From Polyangia bacterium (GTDB lineage Bacteria > Myxococcota_A > Polyangia > Nannocystales > Nannocystaceae), in NCBI GenBank assembly GCA_030429545.1, contig JAUIFF010000004.1, positions 124,001-188,000 on the forward strand: a DNA stretch of 64,000 nucleotides, read 5' to 3'. Shown here piece after piece: positions 25,840 through 35,460 of the stretch. Numbering within the stretch: position 1 is the stretch's first letter; each line of letters begins with the position of its first letter. The notes below the pieces were generated by a model. That model made no database searches and was not told where the DNA came from. It saw only the letters and a list, made by a program, of their open reading frames with translations. A program made the position numbers and the translations under genes.

Positions 25840-27117
25840 CTAGGCATCCGGACACACGAGCAAAAACTCGGCCGTGTTGAGCTCCTGAAATTGCAAGCAC
25901 GCCTCACCGCAAAGGTCGACGCGAAACGGATCGCTTCCCTCGAAGACTTTGAAGCCATCGCTGGTCTTGCAGTCGGCCTGGTCGTCGAGCTGCGGGTACA
26001 TTTGTCCTCCAACATAAACCTCGACGGTACTATCGGTCGGAAAGTCGGGGAGTTCTAGAGTGCAGTCAAGGTAGTTGTCGGGGGCGTAGAAGAGGCCGCC
26101 AATTGTCGAGTCATCGCGGGCGTTGATAAACACTTCGTCTCCATTGTTCGTATAAAAACCACCGGCGATGGCTGCCTCATTGAGGACATCGCGGGCAACG
26201 ACACCCTGGGCATCGGGCTCGGACGAAATGTCGATACCGATGACGGCCGTATAGATATCATCGTCGAGGGCCTGCTCGATACTCGGCAGCATATTGTCAT
26301 CGTATTGGTCGTACTGATCCGGGGGGAGTACTTGCGAGCAGTCGGGCACGCCGTCGGTCAGCAAGATTGCGACCTTTGGCACCCAGGCTGCAGGTGGGTC
26401 GAAGTGTTGGTAAGCGAGCTCCAGTGCCTGGGTCGCCGGGGAGCCGCCTCCGAGGTCACTGGCATTTTGCGGCGGGATGGCTGCAAAAATCGTATCGATG
26501 TTGTCCGCAGCAATCGACACCTCGGGTGACTCATTGAGGATACAACCATCGGGCCCGGGCTCGACCGGCGCTTCGGTAGCGGGGAACAATACGGCACCAG
26601 CCGAAGTTTTCCCGGAGCTATCGATCAGGGCAATGACCTCGTGTACAGAATACCAATGCGAGACCTTGGGAGTCGCCATCACCATCGGGTCGTCATCGAC
26701 AAAGCCATCGTCGTCGAGATCGTCACCGTCATGATCCCAATGGTGTTCCGGGGCAAACATCGAGGTCGACTTGTCGATGACATACATGACGTGCGGCGGA
26801 TAATAGGGCACCTGGGACACGACGCCAGAATCGCAAATGTCCGGGCGGTCGACACATTGGCCATCGATACACTCCTGGTAGAGTTCGCAATCGCTGCTCG
26901 ACCCACAGTCGTCGAAGTCTTCAGAAGTCGTCGGACCCGCTGTGGCCGGCTCGGTGGTTGCGTTGGTATCGGTTGCAGTTGTCGGTTCACCTGATGTATC
27001 AGAGTCGGTTTGGAGGGACGTCGCGTCGGTGGCCGTGTCGGTCGCCGTATCGGTGGTTGCTGGCGTGGGGCCACAGGCACAGGTGACGGCAAGAAGTGTT
27101 AGTATTTGCTTGTTCAT
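25840..27117 (-). CDS. vWA-domain lipoprotein with intact MIDAS (A)
   Basis: A 425-residue lipoprotein (signal MNKQILTLLAVTCAC-G), Thr/Asp-rich linker, a Cys motif CGSSSDCELYQECIDGQCV (about 72-92) common before myxobacterial surface domains, then a vWA domain. The MIDAS DxSxS is present in YVIDKSTSMF; after it an acidic insert (DHDGDDLDDDGFVDDDP) looks like a calcium-binding loop; ILLTDGVPDC supplies a later MIDAS Asp. A C-terminal domain (about 335-425) carries four cysteines. Probably a metal-dependent surface adhesion or scaffold protein. It is a tandem paralogue of the gene at 27149, 31 bp downstream of it. Confidence 0.8.
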   Translation of the reverse strand: MNKQILTLLAVTCACGPTPATTDTATDTATDATSLQTDSDTSGEPTTATDTNATTEPATAGPTTSEDFDDCGSSSDCELYQECIDGQCVDRPDICDSGVVSQVPYYPPHVMYVIDKSTSMFAPEHHWDHDGDDLDDDGFVDDDPMVMATPKVSHWYSVHEVIALIDSSGKTSAGAVLFPATEAPVEPGPDGCILNESPEVSIAADNIDTIFAAIPPQNASDLGGGSPATQALELAYQHFDPPAAWVPKVAILLTDGVPDCSQVLPPDQYDQYDDNMLPSIEQALDDDIYTAVIGIDISSEPDAQGVVARDVLNEAAIAGGFYTNNGDEVFINARDDSTIGGLFYAPDNYLDCTLELPDFPTDSTVEVYVGGQMYPQLDDQADCKTSDGFKVFEGSDPFRVDLCGEACLQFQELNTAEFLLVCPDA

Positions 27118-27148
27118 AGTTGTACTCCAAACTGTCGATTCAAAGCTG

Positions 27149-28426
27149 TCAGGGTTGTTCGCAGCGGAAGATAATATCGAGTGCTTCGTGTTCGTCGGTC
27201 AGCGTGCATGCCTCGCCACACAAAGTGAGTGTGAACGGGTCGGATTGTGGATCGACGATGAACCCGGACTCTTGCTGGCAGTCGGCTTGGGGGTCGAGCT
27301 CGTCAAACCACCACTGTCCGGCCACCACAATTTGCAAGCTGTCGTAATCCTGTAGGTCTTGGAGCTCAATCACACATGTGAACGATGGCTCTGCAATCGG
27401 CTCGATAGCATCGATAAACTCGTGTGGGCGCAAGTACCTTTGGGAGGGGTTTTGGCTTGGTACGCCCCCGGCGAGCGCGGCCTCGTTGAGCACATCGTGG
27501 GCAACCACGCCGTGCTCGTCGTGCTCGTGCGAGATGTCGATGCCCACCACATAGGTCGGCAGCTGGTGGGACTCCCAGGGCTGGGCGATGGTTGAAATCA
27601 TGGTCGGGTCATACATAGCGACCTGGTCCGGGGGTGCATCGCTTTCGCAGTTGGGCACACCGTCGGTGACCAACACGACAATCGGGTAGTTTGGGCCGCT
27701 TTGCTGGAGCAGGTACGTGTAGGCAGTTTGAAGCGCTTGGGTTGCGGGCGAACCACCGCCGAAACCCGTGGCATCGGCCGCCGGGAGGCCCGCGAGAATG
27801 TGTTCGGCGTTTTCGGGGGCAGCCGGAAATTCCGGAGCAAGGTTGGTGATACAACCTTCTGGGCCATCACTCGGTTCGGCGTCGAGGCTCGGGAACACCG
27901 TCGCTCCCAGCAGAAGTTCTTGGCTATTGTCGACAGCGGTCACAAGCTCGCGGACGGTGTGCCAACGCGCGACCTTGGGTGTGGCCATCTGCATGGGGTC
28001 TTGGTCGACAAATCCATCGTCGTCGGCATCGTCCCCGTCGTCGTCCCAATAATTCTCAGGTGCAAACATCGAGGTCGACTTGTCGAGGACCATCATCAAT
28101 CTCGGAGGCGTATAGGGCACAAAAATGACCGGTGCATGACCACATATTTCGGGGTCTTCTTGGCACACGCCATCGATACAGATCTGTGTGAGTTCCGGGC
28201 AGTCGCTATTGTCTGTGCAGAACTTTGGTGGGTCGCTATCGGAGTCGGACCCGGCCGTGGGGCTCGACGTAGGATCAGCCGTGGGGGCGAGTGTAGGCTC
28301 GGTGAGGGTCGCCTCCGACTCCGAGCCTGACGCCGAAGTTGTAGGATCGCTCCCATCACTTGTGGTGGCAGGGGCAGGGCCGCAGGCACAAGCCACCAAC
28401 ACAAGCGATGTTCGGATAGGGCGCAT
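27149..28426 (-). CDS. vWA-domain lipoprotein with intact MIDAS (B)
   Basis: A 425-residue lipoprotein homologous along its length to the adjacent 25840 gene: signal MRPIRTSLVLVACAC-G, Thr/Ser/Asp linker, CTDNSDCPELTQICIDGVC, MIDAS LDKSTSMF, acidic insert DDDGDDADDDGFVDQDP, VLVTDGVPNC, and a Cys-containing C-terminal domain. The pair arose by tandem duplication. The ATG at 28426 begins a normal signal; upstream in-frame sequence to 28516 is polar. It begins 53 bp after the CHAT gene stop on the same strand, suggesting an operon with the CHAT-barrel protein. Confidence 0.8.
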   Translation of the reverse strand: MRPIRTSLVLVACACGPAPATTSDGSDPTTSASGSESEATLTEPTLAPTADPTSSPTAGSDSDSDPPKFCTDNSDCPELTQICIDGVCQEDPEICGHAPVIFVPYTPPRLMMVLDKSTSMFAPENYWDDDGDDADDDGFVDQDPMQMATPKVARWHTVRELVTAVDNSQELLLGATVFPSLDAEPSDGPEGCITNLAPEFPAAPENAEHILAGLPAADATGFGGGSPATQALQTAYTYLLQQSGPNYPIVVLVTDGVPNCESDAPPDQVAMYDPTMISTIAQPWESHQLPTYVVGIDISHEHDEHGVVAHDVLNEAALAGGVPSQNPSQRYLRPHEFIDAIEPIAEPSFTCVIELQDLQDYDSLQIVVAGQWWFDELDPQADCQQESGFIVDPQSDPFTLTLCGEACTLTDEHEALDIIFRCEQP

Positions 28427-28479
28427 GGCAAAGTGTATCCTGCCAACGCGCCGACTGGGCTGAGGATTTGACGGGTGGA

Positions 28480-31400
28480 TTAAAACACAAACCCGAAGGC
28501 GCCTCCGGCCATCCAACGTAGTTTCCCAGGGAATTTGGCTGCCCCGGCGATGGTGTCATCGCTCAGCGCGTAGCCACTTTTCGTCACACCTCCGCCCAGC
28601 TTCATATCAAACCGGTCGGTAAAACGAATGTGCAATTGTGCGTCGGCACCGATTGTCCCCGCGAGGCCGATGGCCCGGTCCGAATCGCCATTGTCGACAG
28701 CTTCGGTTTGCTTGGTCCAGGCTAGACCGCCGCCGACCCAGGCGTTGAGTGATGGTCGGACCCGCCATCCCCGGGGGAGGCCGAGGGCATCGACCCCGAC
28801 CGTTAACTCGAAACTCCCGAGCTTTGATTCGAATGCATTTTGCCCGGCACCAGCCGCGACGTCCCACATCGACCGCCGGTATAAAAACCCAACGAGCCAG
28901 CGGGGGGCGACGCTGATGAGGGCTTCGACACCAAAGGCGTTGCGTTGGTCGACGGTGCGGCCGTTGAACGGGTCGACCGAAAACGGTGCACTGTAGTGGC
29001 CGCCAAAATAGGCGATTGGCTGACTCGGTGGGTTTCGCCAGTAGTCGCGGACGCTGCCACTGCCGCGTTTACTCGACGAACTCGAAGAGCTAGCGACGGC
29101 CTGTTTGGGCTCGAGTGCCATCGGCCCCCATGCACCCGAGGGAATAAACGCCGCCCAGTAGTAGGGGTGTTGCCGCCTATCCTGTTTGCGAAGTTCGCGT
29201 TGGGCCTCGCGCAGGGCCTGGCCGCGACCTGTCCCTTTTGCCAGCTTTTCATAAAATCCAACCATGAGGTCGCGGGTCGCTGCATCATCAACTTTCCACA
29301 GGCTCATCACCTGCGAGCGGGTGCCGGCAATCGTCATGGCGCGGCGCAATCCGTAGACACCCTCACCCGACTCGACATCGCCGACCCCGGTTTCACAGGC
29401 CGATAGCACCACCAGCTCGGTGCCACGCAGGTCCATCGAGGCGACTTCGAGTGCCGTCAAAATTCCGTCGTCGCCACCGATGCGCTTGTTGGCGCCCGAA
29501 AGCGCAAGCCCTGAGCGCAGCAGCGGATTTTCGGGCACCGACCAGGTCGGCGAGGCTGGGGTCTTCGCTTCTGGGTTTGATGTACCTGCATCGTATACCA
29601 GGGCGCGCGAGCCGTTGAGGGCCTCGGATTTGTCGTCGAGGAAAAACCCGTGGGTAGCAATGTGCAGCAAAACCGGGCGGTCGACCTGCTTGAGCTTACG
29701 TTCGCTGGCATCGGTCTCGGTCCACACCTCGGCCTTGGGCACCAGTTTGCCGAGGGCCGCGACTTCTTCGGCGGTACCCGGCAGTTTGGAAAACTTGAGG
29801 CGTTTACCCTCGGCCGTCGCCCCGTCGCCAGCATCGTTAAACGCCGGGGTACCGACCAAGACCGCCGGAGAGTTTGGCGATTGACCACTGTCGGAGGGGA
29901 CCAATTCCCGACCACTCGAGACATAGGTCAGGGTGTAGGTATCGAGCAAAAACTTATTGTCGGCGTCGAGCAGGGCGGCAAATGGTACGAGGTTGAGTTG
30001 GCCGCTCGGGGCGATCACCAGGTGCTTAACACCTTTGAGGTGCGGCGCGAGCTTGCCAATGGTCGCATCATACAGGCCACGGGCCGGTTGTTTGTATTTC
30101 CCCTTGGGTGTTGACAATGCTTTGCGCAGGGTCGCGACCCGCCCGTCGATCTCGGCAACGCCCGCGAGTGGGATGGCAACGACAGGCCCAGACTTTGGCA
30201 GCACCAAGGCTGCGTACTTTTGGATGTCCTGTTGGTCCTTGCCCGAGAGCTTGGGGTCGTATTGACGGTAGGTGACAAACTCGACAAGCGCCCCGTCGGC
30301 GGGCAACTGTCCACGGATATCGTCGAGGGTTGACGGTTTGGACACCGTGGCCGACTGCGCTGTCTTGGCCAGCGCACGCTCGGTTTGGTCGGCCTGGGCC
30401 AACAACTTTTTGAGTTCCTCGTCGTCGTAGAAATCACCGGGTGAGGGGTGGTAGACCACCGCCGCGAGCCGTTCTCGCAAATCCCGCTGCTGCTGCAACT
30501 GGGTGCGGGCTTCGCTAGTATCGAGTGTACGTGCAACTTCTCCAGTGCGGGTAATCGCGTCGAGGACAATCGCCTTTCGCCGGGTGATGGTGCGCAAGGC
30601 GATTTCGGCGGCGGCCGAGTTTTGGGGAAAGCCCTCGACACTCAGCGACAGCAGCGAGTGCTTTTGGCTGTTGGCAAACAGTAATTGTTGGCGCTTTTCT
30701 GCGTCGGTGCCACTGAGCAAAAGTGTGGGCAAATGCTCATCCATGATCGTGCCGGCCTTGTCGGCCATGGCCACGGCATCATCGACCCGCCCGGCTGCCC
30801 AGTACATCATGGCTGCCTGCTCAAACATGCCCGAGGTCACCACGGTGGCGATGCTGCCGACCTCGCCGGCGCGTTTGTAGTGGCGGGCCGCGGTCGGGAA
30901 CTCGCCGGCGCGCTGACTAAACTCAGCCGCGGTTCGGTGGTACAAAAATTTCGAGGAGCGGTCGTCGATGCTGTCGGCAAGTTTTTCGGATTCGGCCAGC
31001 AGTTGCCGCGCTTCGTCGGTTTTGCCGAGCTCGCCCAGCAAACCAACTTTGATATTCACCAACCGCAGCCGGACTGCCGGCGACGTGTTTTTGAGAATTT
31101 TCAGGCGCGCTTCGATATCGGCGATGACCTTGGTGGCCTCGTCGAATTTGCGCCGCGAGACCATGGTGTCGGCGAGGTTGATGAGGTCGCCAATGACGTT
31201 TGGGTCGGTTTTGGGGGCCTTGCGCGCGAGCTCCCAGTTTTTTTGCCGGTAGAGATTGGCCCGTTTGACGTCGCCACGCGCCATAAAGTGGTTGGCCACC
31301 AGCGTATAAAAATCCCGGGTTTTTTGGCTGGTTGGGCCATATCGTTGCATGACCATCTTCTCGGAGCGGGCGAGCACCGACTCGGCCTCGTCGAGGCGCC

Positions 31401-32178
31401 CGGCGGCCGCGAGGTAACTGGCCAGCGAACTCCACCACTGCAACATCTCCTCGGAGTCCGGGCCGAGCTCACGCTCCAACAGGGCCACGAGCTTGGCCTG
31501 GGCCGTGGCCGCGGCCTGCCAGTCCTGGCGCCGCTCGGCCGCATCTGCTTGCTCATACAAGGTTTTGATCTCCATCGACAGCAAAATGTCGGGGACCTGC
31601 CCGGGGGGGATGTCGCCATCTTCGATGCCCTCAGCCTTGTCTGGCTGGCCGAGCTTTTTATAGGCGGAGCTGAGCGTGCCACTGTATTCGGCGACCACTT
31701 GGTTGAGCGGGTCGCGGATGGCAAAAAACACATAGATATATGCTTGTTCAAGTTTTTTGATGCCCGTGGTGTCGCCGGCGGCCAGGGCCTGCTCACCTTC
31801 GCGGCGCAGCTCTCGGGCGAGGCCCAGGGCCCACGAGCTCGTCATTTTGGGCCCGGTGGGCTTGGTGTTTTGCAGGGCGAGTTTTTGCCGGACACCGCGA
31901 ACTTGAAAGCGCGTGAGCAACAGGGTCGCGCTGGCCTGTTTGGTTGTGGGGTGGTCGGCCCCGAGTGTTGCCTCGAGCCCGGCGTAGGCTTTTTTCGCAA
32001 TTTTGAGGCCGTCTAGGTTGCCGTTTCGCACCATGTCGAGGCCGCGGTTAAACTCGTTGGTGAGGCGCCGCCCTTCCTGGTCGTCCAGCGCCGCTGCCAC
32101 AGCCGTTGAAGCTGTGGTCCCACCAACAAACGAAGTCGCAAGTACAGCTAGGAGACAGGCACGACGGTAGGCGAGCAT
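28480..32178 (-). CDS. Exported TPR-CHAT peptidase with C-terminal beta-barrel-like domain
   Basis: A 1232-residue protein. A type I signal peptide (MLAYRRACLLAVLATSF... ending AVAA) is followed by helical TPR-like repeats to about residue 600, then a CHAT (caspase-like) domain of about 620-1015. The catalytic dyad is His843 in HIATHGFF and Cys928 in VVLSACETGVGD, with YYWAAFIPSGAW at the domain end. After a Ser-rich linker, the last 190 residues alternate hydrophobic strands and end in GAFGFVF, as in small outer-membrane barrels. CHAT proteases are usually cytoplasmic effectors, so export plus a barrel is unusual. Divergent from the DUF4384-like lipoprotein (32305), and upstream of two vWA lipoproteins. 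Confidence 0.8.
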   Translation of the reverse strand: MLAYRRACLLAVLATSFVGGTTASTAVAAALDDQEGRRLTNEFNRGLDMVRNGNLDGLKIAKKAYAGLEATLGADHPTTKQASATLLLTRFQVRGVRQKLALQNTKPTGPKMTSSWALGLARELRREGEQALAAGDTTGIKKLEQAYIYVFFAIRDPLNQVVAEYSGTLSSAYKKLGQPDKAEGIEDGDIPPGQVPDILLSMEIKTLYEQADAAERRQDWQAAATAQAKLVALLERELGPDSEEMLQWWSSLASYLAAAGRLDEAESVLARSEKMVMQRYGPTSQKTRDFYTLVANHFMARGDVKRANLYRQKNWELARKAPKTDPNVIGDLINLADTMVSRRKFDEATKVIADIEARLKILKNTSPAVRLRLVNIKVGLLGELGKTDEARQLLAESEKLADSIDDRSSKFLYHRTAAEFSQRAGEFPTAARHYKRAGEVGSIATVVTSGMFEQAAMMYWAAGRVDDAVAMADKAGTIMDEHLPTLLLSGTDAEKRQQLLFANSQKHSLLSLSVEGFPQNSAAAEIALRTITRRKAIVLDAITRTGEVARTLDTSEARTQLQQQRDLRERLAAVVYHPSPGDFYDDEELKKLLAQADQTERALAKTAQSATVSKPSTLDDIRGQLPADGALVEFVTYRQYDPKLSGKDQQDIQKYAALVLPKSGPVVAIPLAGVAEIDGRVATLRKALSTPKGKYKQPARGLYDATIGKLAPHLKGVKHLVIAPSGQLNLVPFAALLDADNKFLLDTYTLTYVSSGRELVPSDSGQSPNSPAVLVGTPAFNDAGDGATAEGKRLKFSKLPGTAEEVAALGKLVPKAEVWTETDASERKLKQVDRPVLLHIATHGFFLDDKSEALNGSRALVYDAGTSNPEAKTPASPTWSVPENPLLRSGLALSGANKRIGGDDGILTALEVASMDLRGTELVVLSACETGVGDVESGEGVYGLRRAMTIAGTRSQVMSLWKVDDAATRDLMVGFYEKLAKGTGRGQALREAQRELRKQDRRQHPYYWAAFIPSGAWGPMALEPKQAVASSSSSSSKRGSGSVRDYWRNPPSQPIAYFGGHYSAPFSVDPFNGRTVDQRNAFGVEALISVAPRWLVGFLYRRSMWDVAAGAGQNAFESKLGSFELTVGVDALGLPRGWRVRPSLNAWVGGGLAWTKQTEAVDNGDSDRAIGLAGTIGADAQLHIRFTDRFDMKLGGGVTKSGYALSDDTIAGAAKFPGKLRWMAGGAFGFVF

Positions 32179-32304
32179 GGCCGTCGACTATAGTCGAGAC
32201 CTCATCTCGTGTCTGCTTGTAAAGACATGTCTCAAAGGAGCAGGACTGCGCGTGCGCGATGTGCCCACCTTGACGGCAGGGCCCGGGTAGACGATCGTTT
32301 TGCG

Positions 32305-33270
32305 ATGCCGCGTTTGAGCCTTTTGTGGATCCTCGCCCTCGGTTTTGTCGGTGCCTGTAAACCTGGCCTCGAACCGGGGCAAATCAACTGCGATACCGAG
32401 ATCGAGTACCAGGGCCGGGTTGTCGAGGGGCGCGTGAGTGGGGGAAAATTCGCGGCCGAGGGCAAGACCAAAATCGACGCCGTACGGCAGATCGACGAGG
32501 TCGTGGAGCGCTATCTGACGCGGTGGCGTGGGATGTGCCGGGAGTACAACGCCGGGATTTACTCGAAGGAGGAATACCGGGTTGAAAGTCGGGCCATGCG
32601 GGAGAAGATGGAGCAACTCGACGCCCTACTTATCAAGCTAGAAAACGCGCCCGATTCGGCGGCCTATCAAGCTGTACTGACGACCATGTATCAGGCTCTG
32701 GTGCCAGAGCCCGAACAGACCACATTTGACCTCAAGTTCTCGGTAACGGCCCAGCGACCAGGCGAGACCGCGGCGGCCGTGATCAACCAGGGGGCGAGGT
32801 TGCCCACAGGCACCAAAGTTGCGTTTTCGTTGCAGACGTCCAAGCCGGCCTATGTCTACCTGTATCAGGAGTCTCCCTCGGGTGAAGTTGTGGTGCTGTT
32901 TCCCGCCGAGTGGAGCAAGGTCAGCAATCCACTGCCAGGTGGGACGAGCTTACAAATTCCGCCACCGCCGGGTTCGTTCAAACTCAATGCCGAGGACATT
33001 GGCACCGAAACGGTGCACATTGTCGCGTCCCAGGGTCCGCTGGCCGACCTCGAGGCTGTGTTGAAGGGAGAGAAGGTCTCGCCCCAGGCTGCCGCCTGCT
33101 CCTCGCGTGGGCTCGAGTACGATGCCGGCGAGCCACAGGAGGCCTGTAGTCAAAGTCGTGGGCTCGAATACGATGACGGAGGTGGCGAGGCCACTTCATT
33201 GCATGCAGCGACCGAACTCGGTGGAGATCGAATCGTCCAGTCGTTTTCGTTTGATCATACACCAAACTAA
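32305..33270 (+). CDS. DUF4384-like lipoprotein
   Basis: A 321-residue lipoprotein: signal MPRLSLLWILALGFVGAC-K, a helical/coiled region (about 60-140, DEVVERYLTRWRGMCREY, EKMEQLDALLIKLE), and a DUF4384-like domain (about 160-255: GTKVAFSLQTSKPAYVYLY, GEVVVLFPAEWSKVSNPL, TSLQIPPPPGSFKL). The tail has a duplicated SRGLEYD motif with cysteines. DUF4384 domains often occur with caspase-like proteases; here the gene is divergent from the CHAT gene, with 126 bp between. I infer a substrate, inhibitor or partner of the CHAT protein. ATG at 32305. Confidence 0.65.
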   Translation: MPRLSLLWILALGFVGACKPGLEPGQINCDTEIEYQGRVVEGRVSGGKFAAEGKTKIDAVRQIDEVVERYLTRWRGMCREYNAGIYSKEEYRVESRAMREKMEQLDALLIKLENAPDSAAYQAVLTTMYQALVPEPEQTTFDLKFSVTAQRPGETAAAVINQGARLPTGTKVAFSLQTSKPAYVYLYQESPSGEVVVLFPAEWSKVSNPLPGGTSLQIPPPPGSFKLNAEDIGTETVHIVASQGPLADLEAVLKGEKVSPQAAACSSRGLEYDAGEPQEACSQSRGLEYDDGGGEATSLHAATELGGDRIVQSFSFDHTPN

Positions 33271-33282
33271 GTCGACATACAC

Positions 33283-34239
33283 TCAGTGGTGGGCGGTTGC
33301 CTGGAGTAATCGCTCGCCAAACCGACGCAGGGCCGGGGCCAATGCGGCGGGCTCGACCAGTTCAAAATCGCAGCCGGTCATCACCAGATTGCATAGTAGG
33401 TATTCGACCGAAGACGCGCCCGTGTGCAGCAAACATGTGTGGTCGTCGACGGCTTCGATTTCGCCGGCCCAGCTCGGGAGCTTTTGTTTGATTTCGGGGG
33501 CAGACACGGCCAGGCGAAAGGTCGCCTGAATACCGTAGGGCTTGTGCGAAATACTGCGGGCAACAAATGCTTCGACCTCGTCGGCGCGGGCCCTCGGCAA
33601 AAATCGATTACCGGGTTTCGGATCGCTTGTGATCCGGTCGATTCGAAAGGTCCGCAGGGCGTCGCGATCGAGGTCAAAGGCAACGAGGTACCATTGCCGA
33701 GTTGCTGCGTGGACCACTCGCAGGGGCTCGACGTGGCGTTTGGACCTGCGGCCCTCCTGGTCGCGGTAGCCAAATCGCAGGGTTTCACAGTCGCGGCACG
33801 CGGCCGCAACTGTGGTCAAGATGTTGGGGTCGAGGTCGCTGCGACGCCCGGACATCGAAAATGTTGCTGCTTCTAATGCACTGACTCGACGTCGGAGGTT
33901 TTTGGGCAATAGTTGCTCGAGTTTGACCAACACATTGACCAGCGTGTCGCCGAGTTTGTGAAAACTATCGGCGGCCACACGCAGGGCGAGGGCAACCGCA
34001 ACGCCCTCGTCCCCGGTCAACAAAAGTGGCGGCATTTCGGTGCCCTTGCCGAGTTGATAGCCCCCGCCTGGGCCCCCGGTCGATTCGATGTGGTAGCCGA
34101 GCTGTCGCAACCGGTCGATGTCGCGGCGAAGCGTGCGAGGGGTGACCTCGACCCGGGCCGCAAGCTCGGGTCCTCGCCAAAACCGACGACCCTGAAGTAC
34201 GGACAGCAGGCGGAGCAAGCGGGCGGATGTATCGAGCAT
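33283..34239 (-). CDS. WYL-domain transcriptional regulator (YafY/DeoR type)
   Basis: A 318-residue regulator. The N-terminal winged helix-turn-helix (MLDTSARLLRLLSVLQGRRF, about 1-60, with TPRTLRRDIDRLRQLGY) is followed by a WYL domain (about 130-225; RQWYLVAFDLDRDALRTFRIDRI carries the W-Y-L and R-F-R-I-D-R-I signatures) and a C-terminal WCX-type extension. WYL regulators bind a small ligand or nucleic acid and commonly regulate adjacent genes. It is divergent from the GFA gene at 34350 (110 bp), the likely target. The ATG at 34239 was chosen; the frame runs to 34320. Confidence 0.85.
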   Translation of the reverse strand: MLDTSARLLRLLSVLQGRRFWRGPELAARVEVTPRTLRRDIDRLRQLGYHIESTGGPGGGYQLGKGTEMPPLLLTGDEGVAVALALRVAADSFHKLGDTLVNVLVKLEQLLPKNLRRRVSALEAATFSMSGRRSDLDPNILTTVAAACRDCETLRFGYRDQEGRRSKRHVEPLRVVHAATRQWYLVAFDLDRDALRTFRIDRITSDPKPGNRFLPRARADEVEAFVARSISHKPYGIQATFRLAVSAPEIKQKLPSWAGEIEAVDDHTCLLHTGASSVEYLLCNLVMTGCDFELVEPAALAPALRRFGERLLQATAHH

Positions 34240-34349
34240 GGCGAGTTGCAGTATGGCATAAATCGAGGACCGAAACTGTCCGCGATGATGCGTAATCTCG
34301 CCCGTGCCCAAACACGCCAAGAAGTGGGCGTGACGGCCCGGAGAAAATC

Positions 34350-34754
34350 ATGAAGAAGACCTACACAGGAACCTGTCACTGCAAGCAAGTTCGGTTTGAA
34401 GCGGACATCGACCTCAGTGCCGGCACCGGGAAATGCAACTGTTCGATTTGTGCCAAACACCGCGCGTGGGAAGTGCTGGTCAAGCCCGATGCCTTTCGCC
34501 TACTCGCCGGCCAGGAGGCCCTGAGTGACTATCAGTTTGGCGGCAAAAAATGCCACCATTTGTTTTGTCGGAATTGCGGTGTGCATCCGTTTGTCCACGG
34601 AAATATTCCCGAGATCGGTGGCGAGTTTTACTCGGTGAGTGTGGCGGTGCTCGATGATGTTGATGTGACTGAGCTGAGCAACGCCCCGGTGAAGTACTAC
34701 AACGGACGCGATGATGACTGGGTGAATCCACCGGCACATACGCAGCATATGTAG
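34350..34754 (+). CDS. GFA (CENP-V/GFA) zinc-dependent family protein
   Basis: A 134-residue protein with complete zinc ligands of the glutathione-dependent formaldehyde-activating family: C9 and C11 (TCHCKQV), C29, C31 and C34 (CNCSICAKH), C68 (KKCHH), C73 and C76 (FCRNCGVHPFVHG). Family members add formaldehyde or similar electrophiles to thiols, but substrates of most are unknown. ATG at 34350 with GGAG nine bases upstream. It is probably controlled by the WYL regulator on the other side of the shared promoter. Confidence 0.8.
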   Translation: MKKTYTGTCHCKQVRFEADIDLSAGTGKCNCSICAKHRAWEVLVKPDAFRLLAGQEALSDYQFGGKKCHHLFCRNCGVHPFVHGNIPEIGGEFYSVSVAVLDDVDVTELSNAPVKYYNGRDDDWVNPPAHTQHM

Positions 34755-34856
34755 TGCTGCACGCACGGCCGGTGGTCTCGAGACTTCCGCGAGGGACCCG
34801 GCAGTGGGCTAGGCTCGACAAGGAGCAACTTCTACAGCGAAGCCGAGCTTCACCTG

Positions 34857-35162
34857 ATTCACTACCGAATCCTCGACGAGGCCGCTGCTGATCTCGAGGC
34901 TGCCGCGACTTGGTACGAACGCCAGCGCGTGGGCCTCGGCCACGAGTTCATCGCCGAGTATCGGGCGCGGTTGGTAAGTGCAGCTGCTGGGAACAGGTGC
35001 ACAGGTCGGCGTTACGCCAGGCGGTGCCGTCATCCGGCGCTATCGTTTCAAACGTTTTCCCACTACTCGATCCTCTTGGCAGAAATCGATGACAGTATCA
35101 CCGTACTCGCGCTGGTACACTCGAGTCGAAGACCAGGCTTTTGGAACGATAGGCCGAAGTAG
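34857..35162 (+). pseudogene. RelE/ParE-type toxin gene, degraded
   Basis: One frame reads YRILDEAAADLEAAATWYER and QRVGLGHEFIAEYRARL, typical of the N-terminal half of RelE/ParE toxins, then loses similarity. A +1 frame supplies RRYRFKRFP (from about 35038), and the first frame resumes with YSILLAEIDDSITVLALVHS to the stop at 35162. This pattern fits two compensating frameshifts in a former toxin of about 100 residues. The first frame has no ATG; only a GTG at 34929. No antitoxin gene is seen on either side. Probably non-functional. Confidence 0.55.
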
Positions 35163-35460
35163 TTACGCAATGTTGGGAGCGCTGGGAGAAGCATCGTCTG
35201 AGCTTGCAAACGGGCTTTTTGTGGTGGTATTCCTGGGTGTTTTCCAATTGTCTTACGAATATCCTTGTTGCCGACAACGCGGCGAATAAATACCGGACCT
35301 CCCCCATTGGCTTCAAAATAATAAGTCTCTTAGGACATAAGTTTAGAATTAGGAATTTGAGCAACCCCATCTGTTGGGCACATCCTGGCGCGCAAGTCGG
35401 CTGCCCGGAATGGTCGCACTTGAGCGTTGTTGATCGAACGACGAACTGATAATATGTCCC
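35163..35460. other. AT-rich intergenic region
   Basis: Nearly 300 bp of lower-GC sequence with no credible gene (for example AAAATAATAAGTCTCTTAGG near 35315). It may contain the promoter of the FG-GAP lipoprotein gene and follows the decayed toxin gene, so it could be remnant accessory DNA. No definite promoter assigned. Confidence 0.4.

Noticed and set aside
30685..32016. 443-codon forward frame opposite the CHAT gene
   Set aside because: Antisense to TPR repeats; no signal, domain or start-site support.
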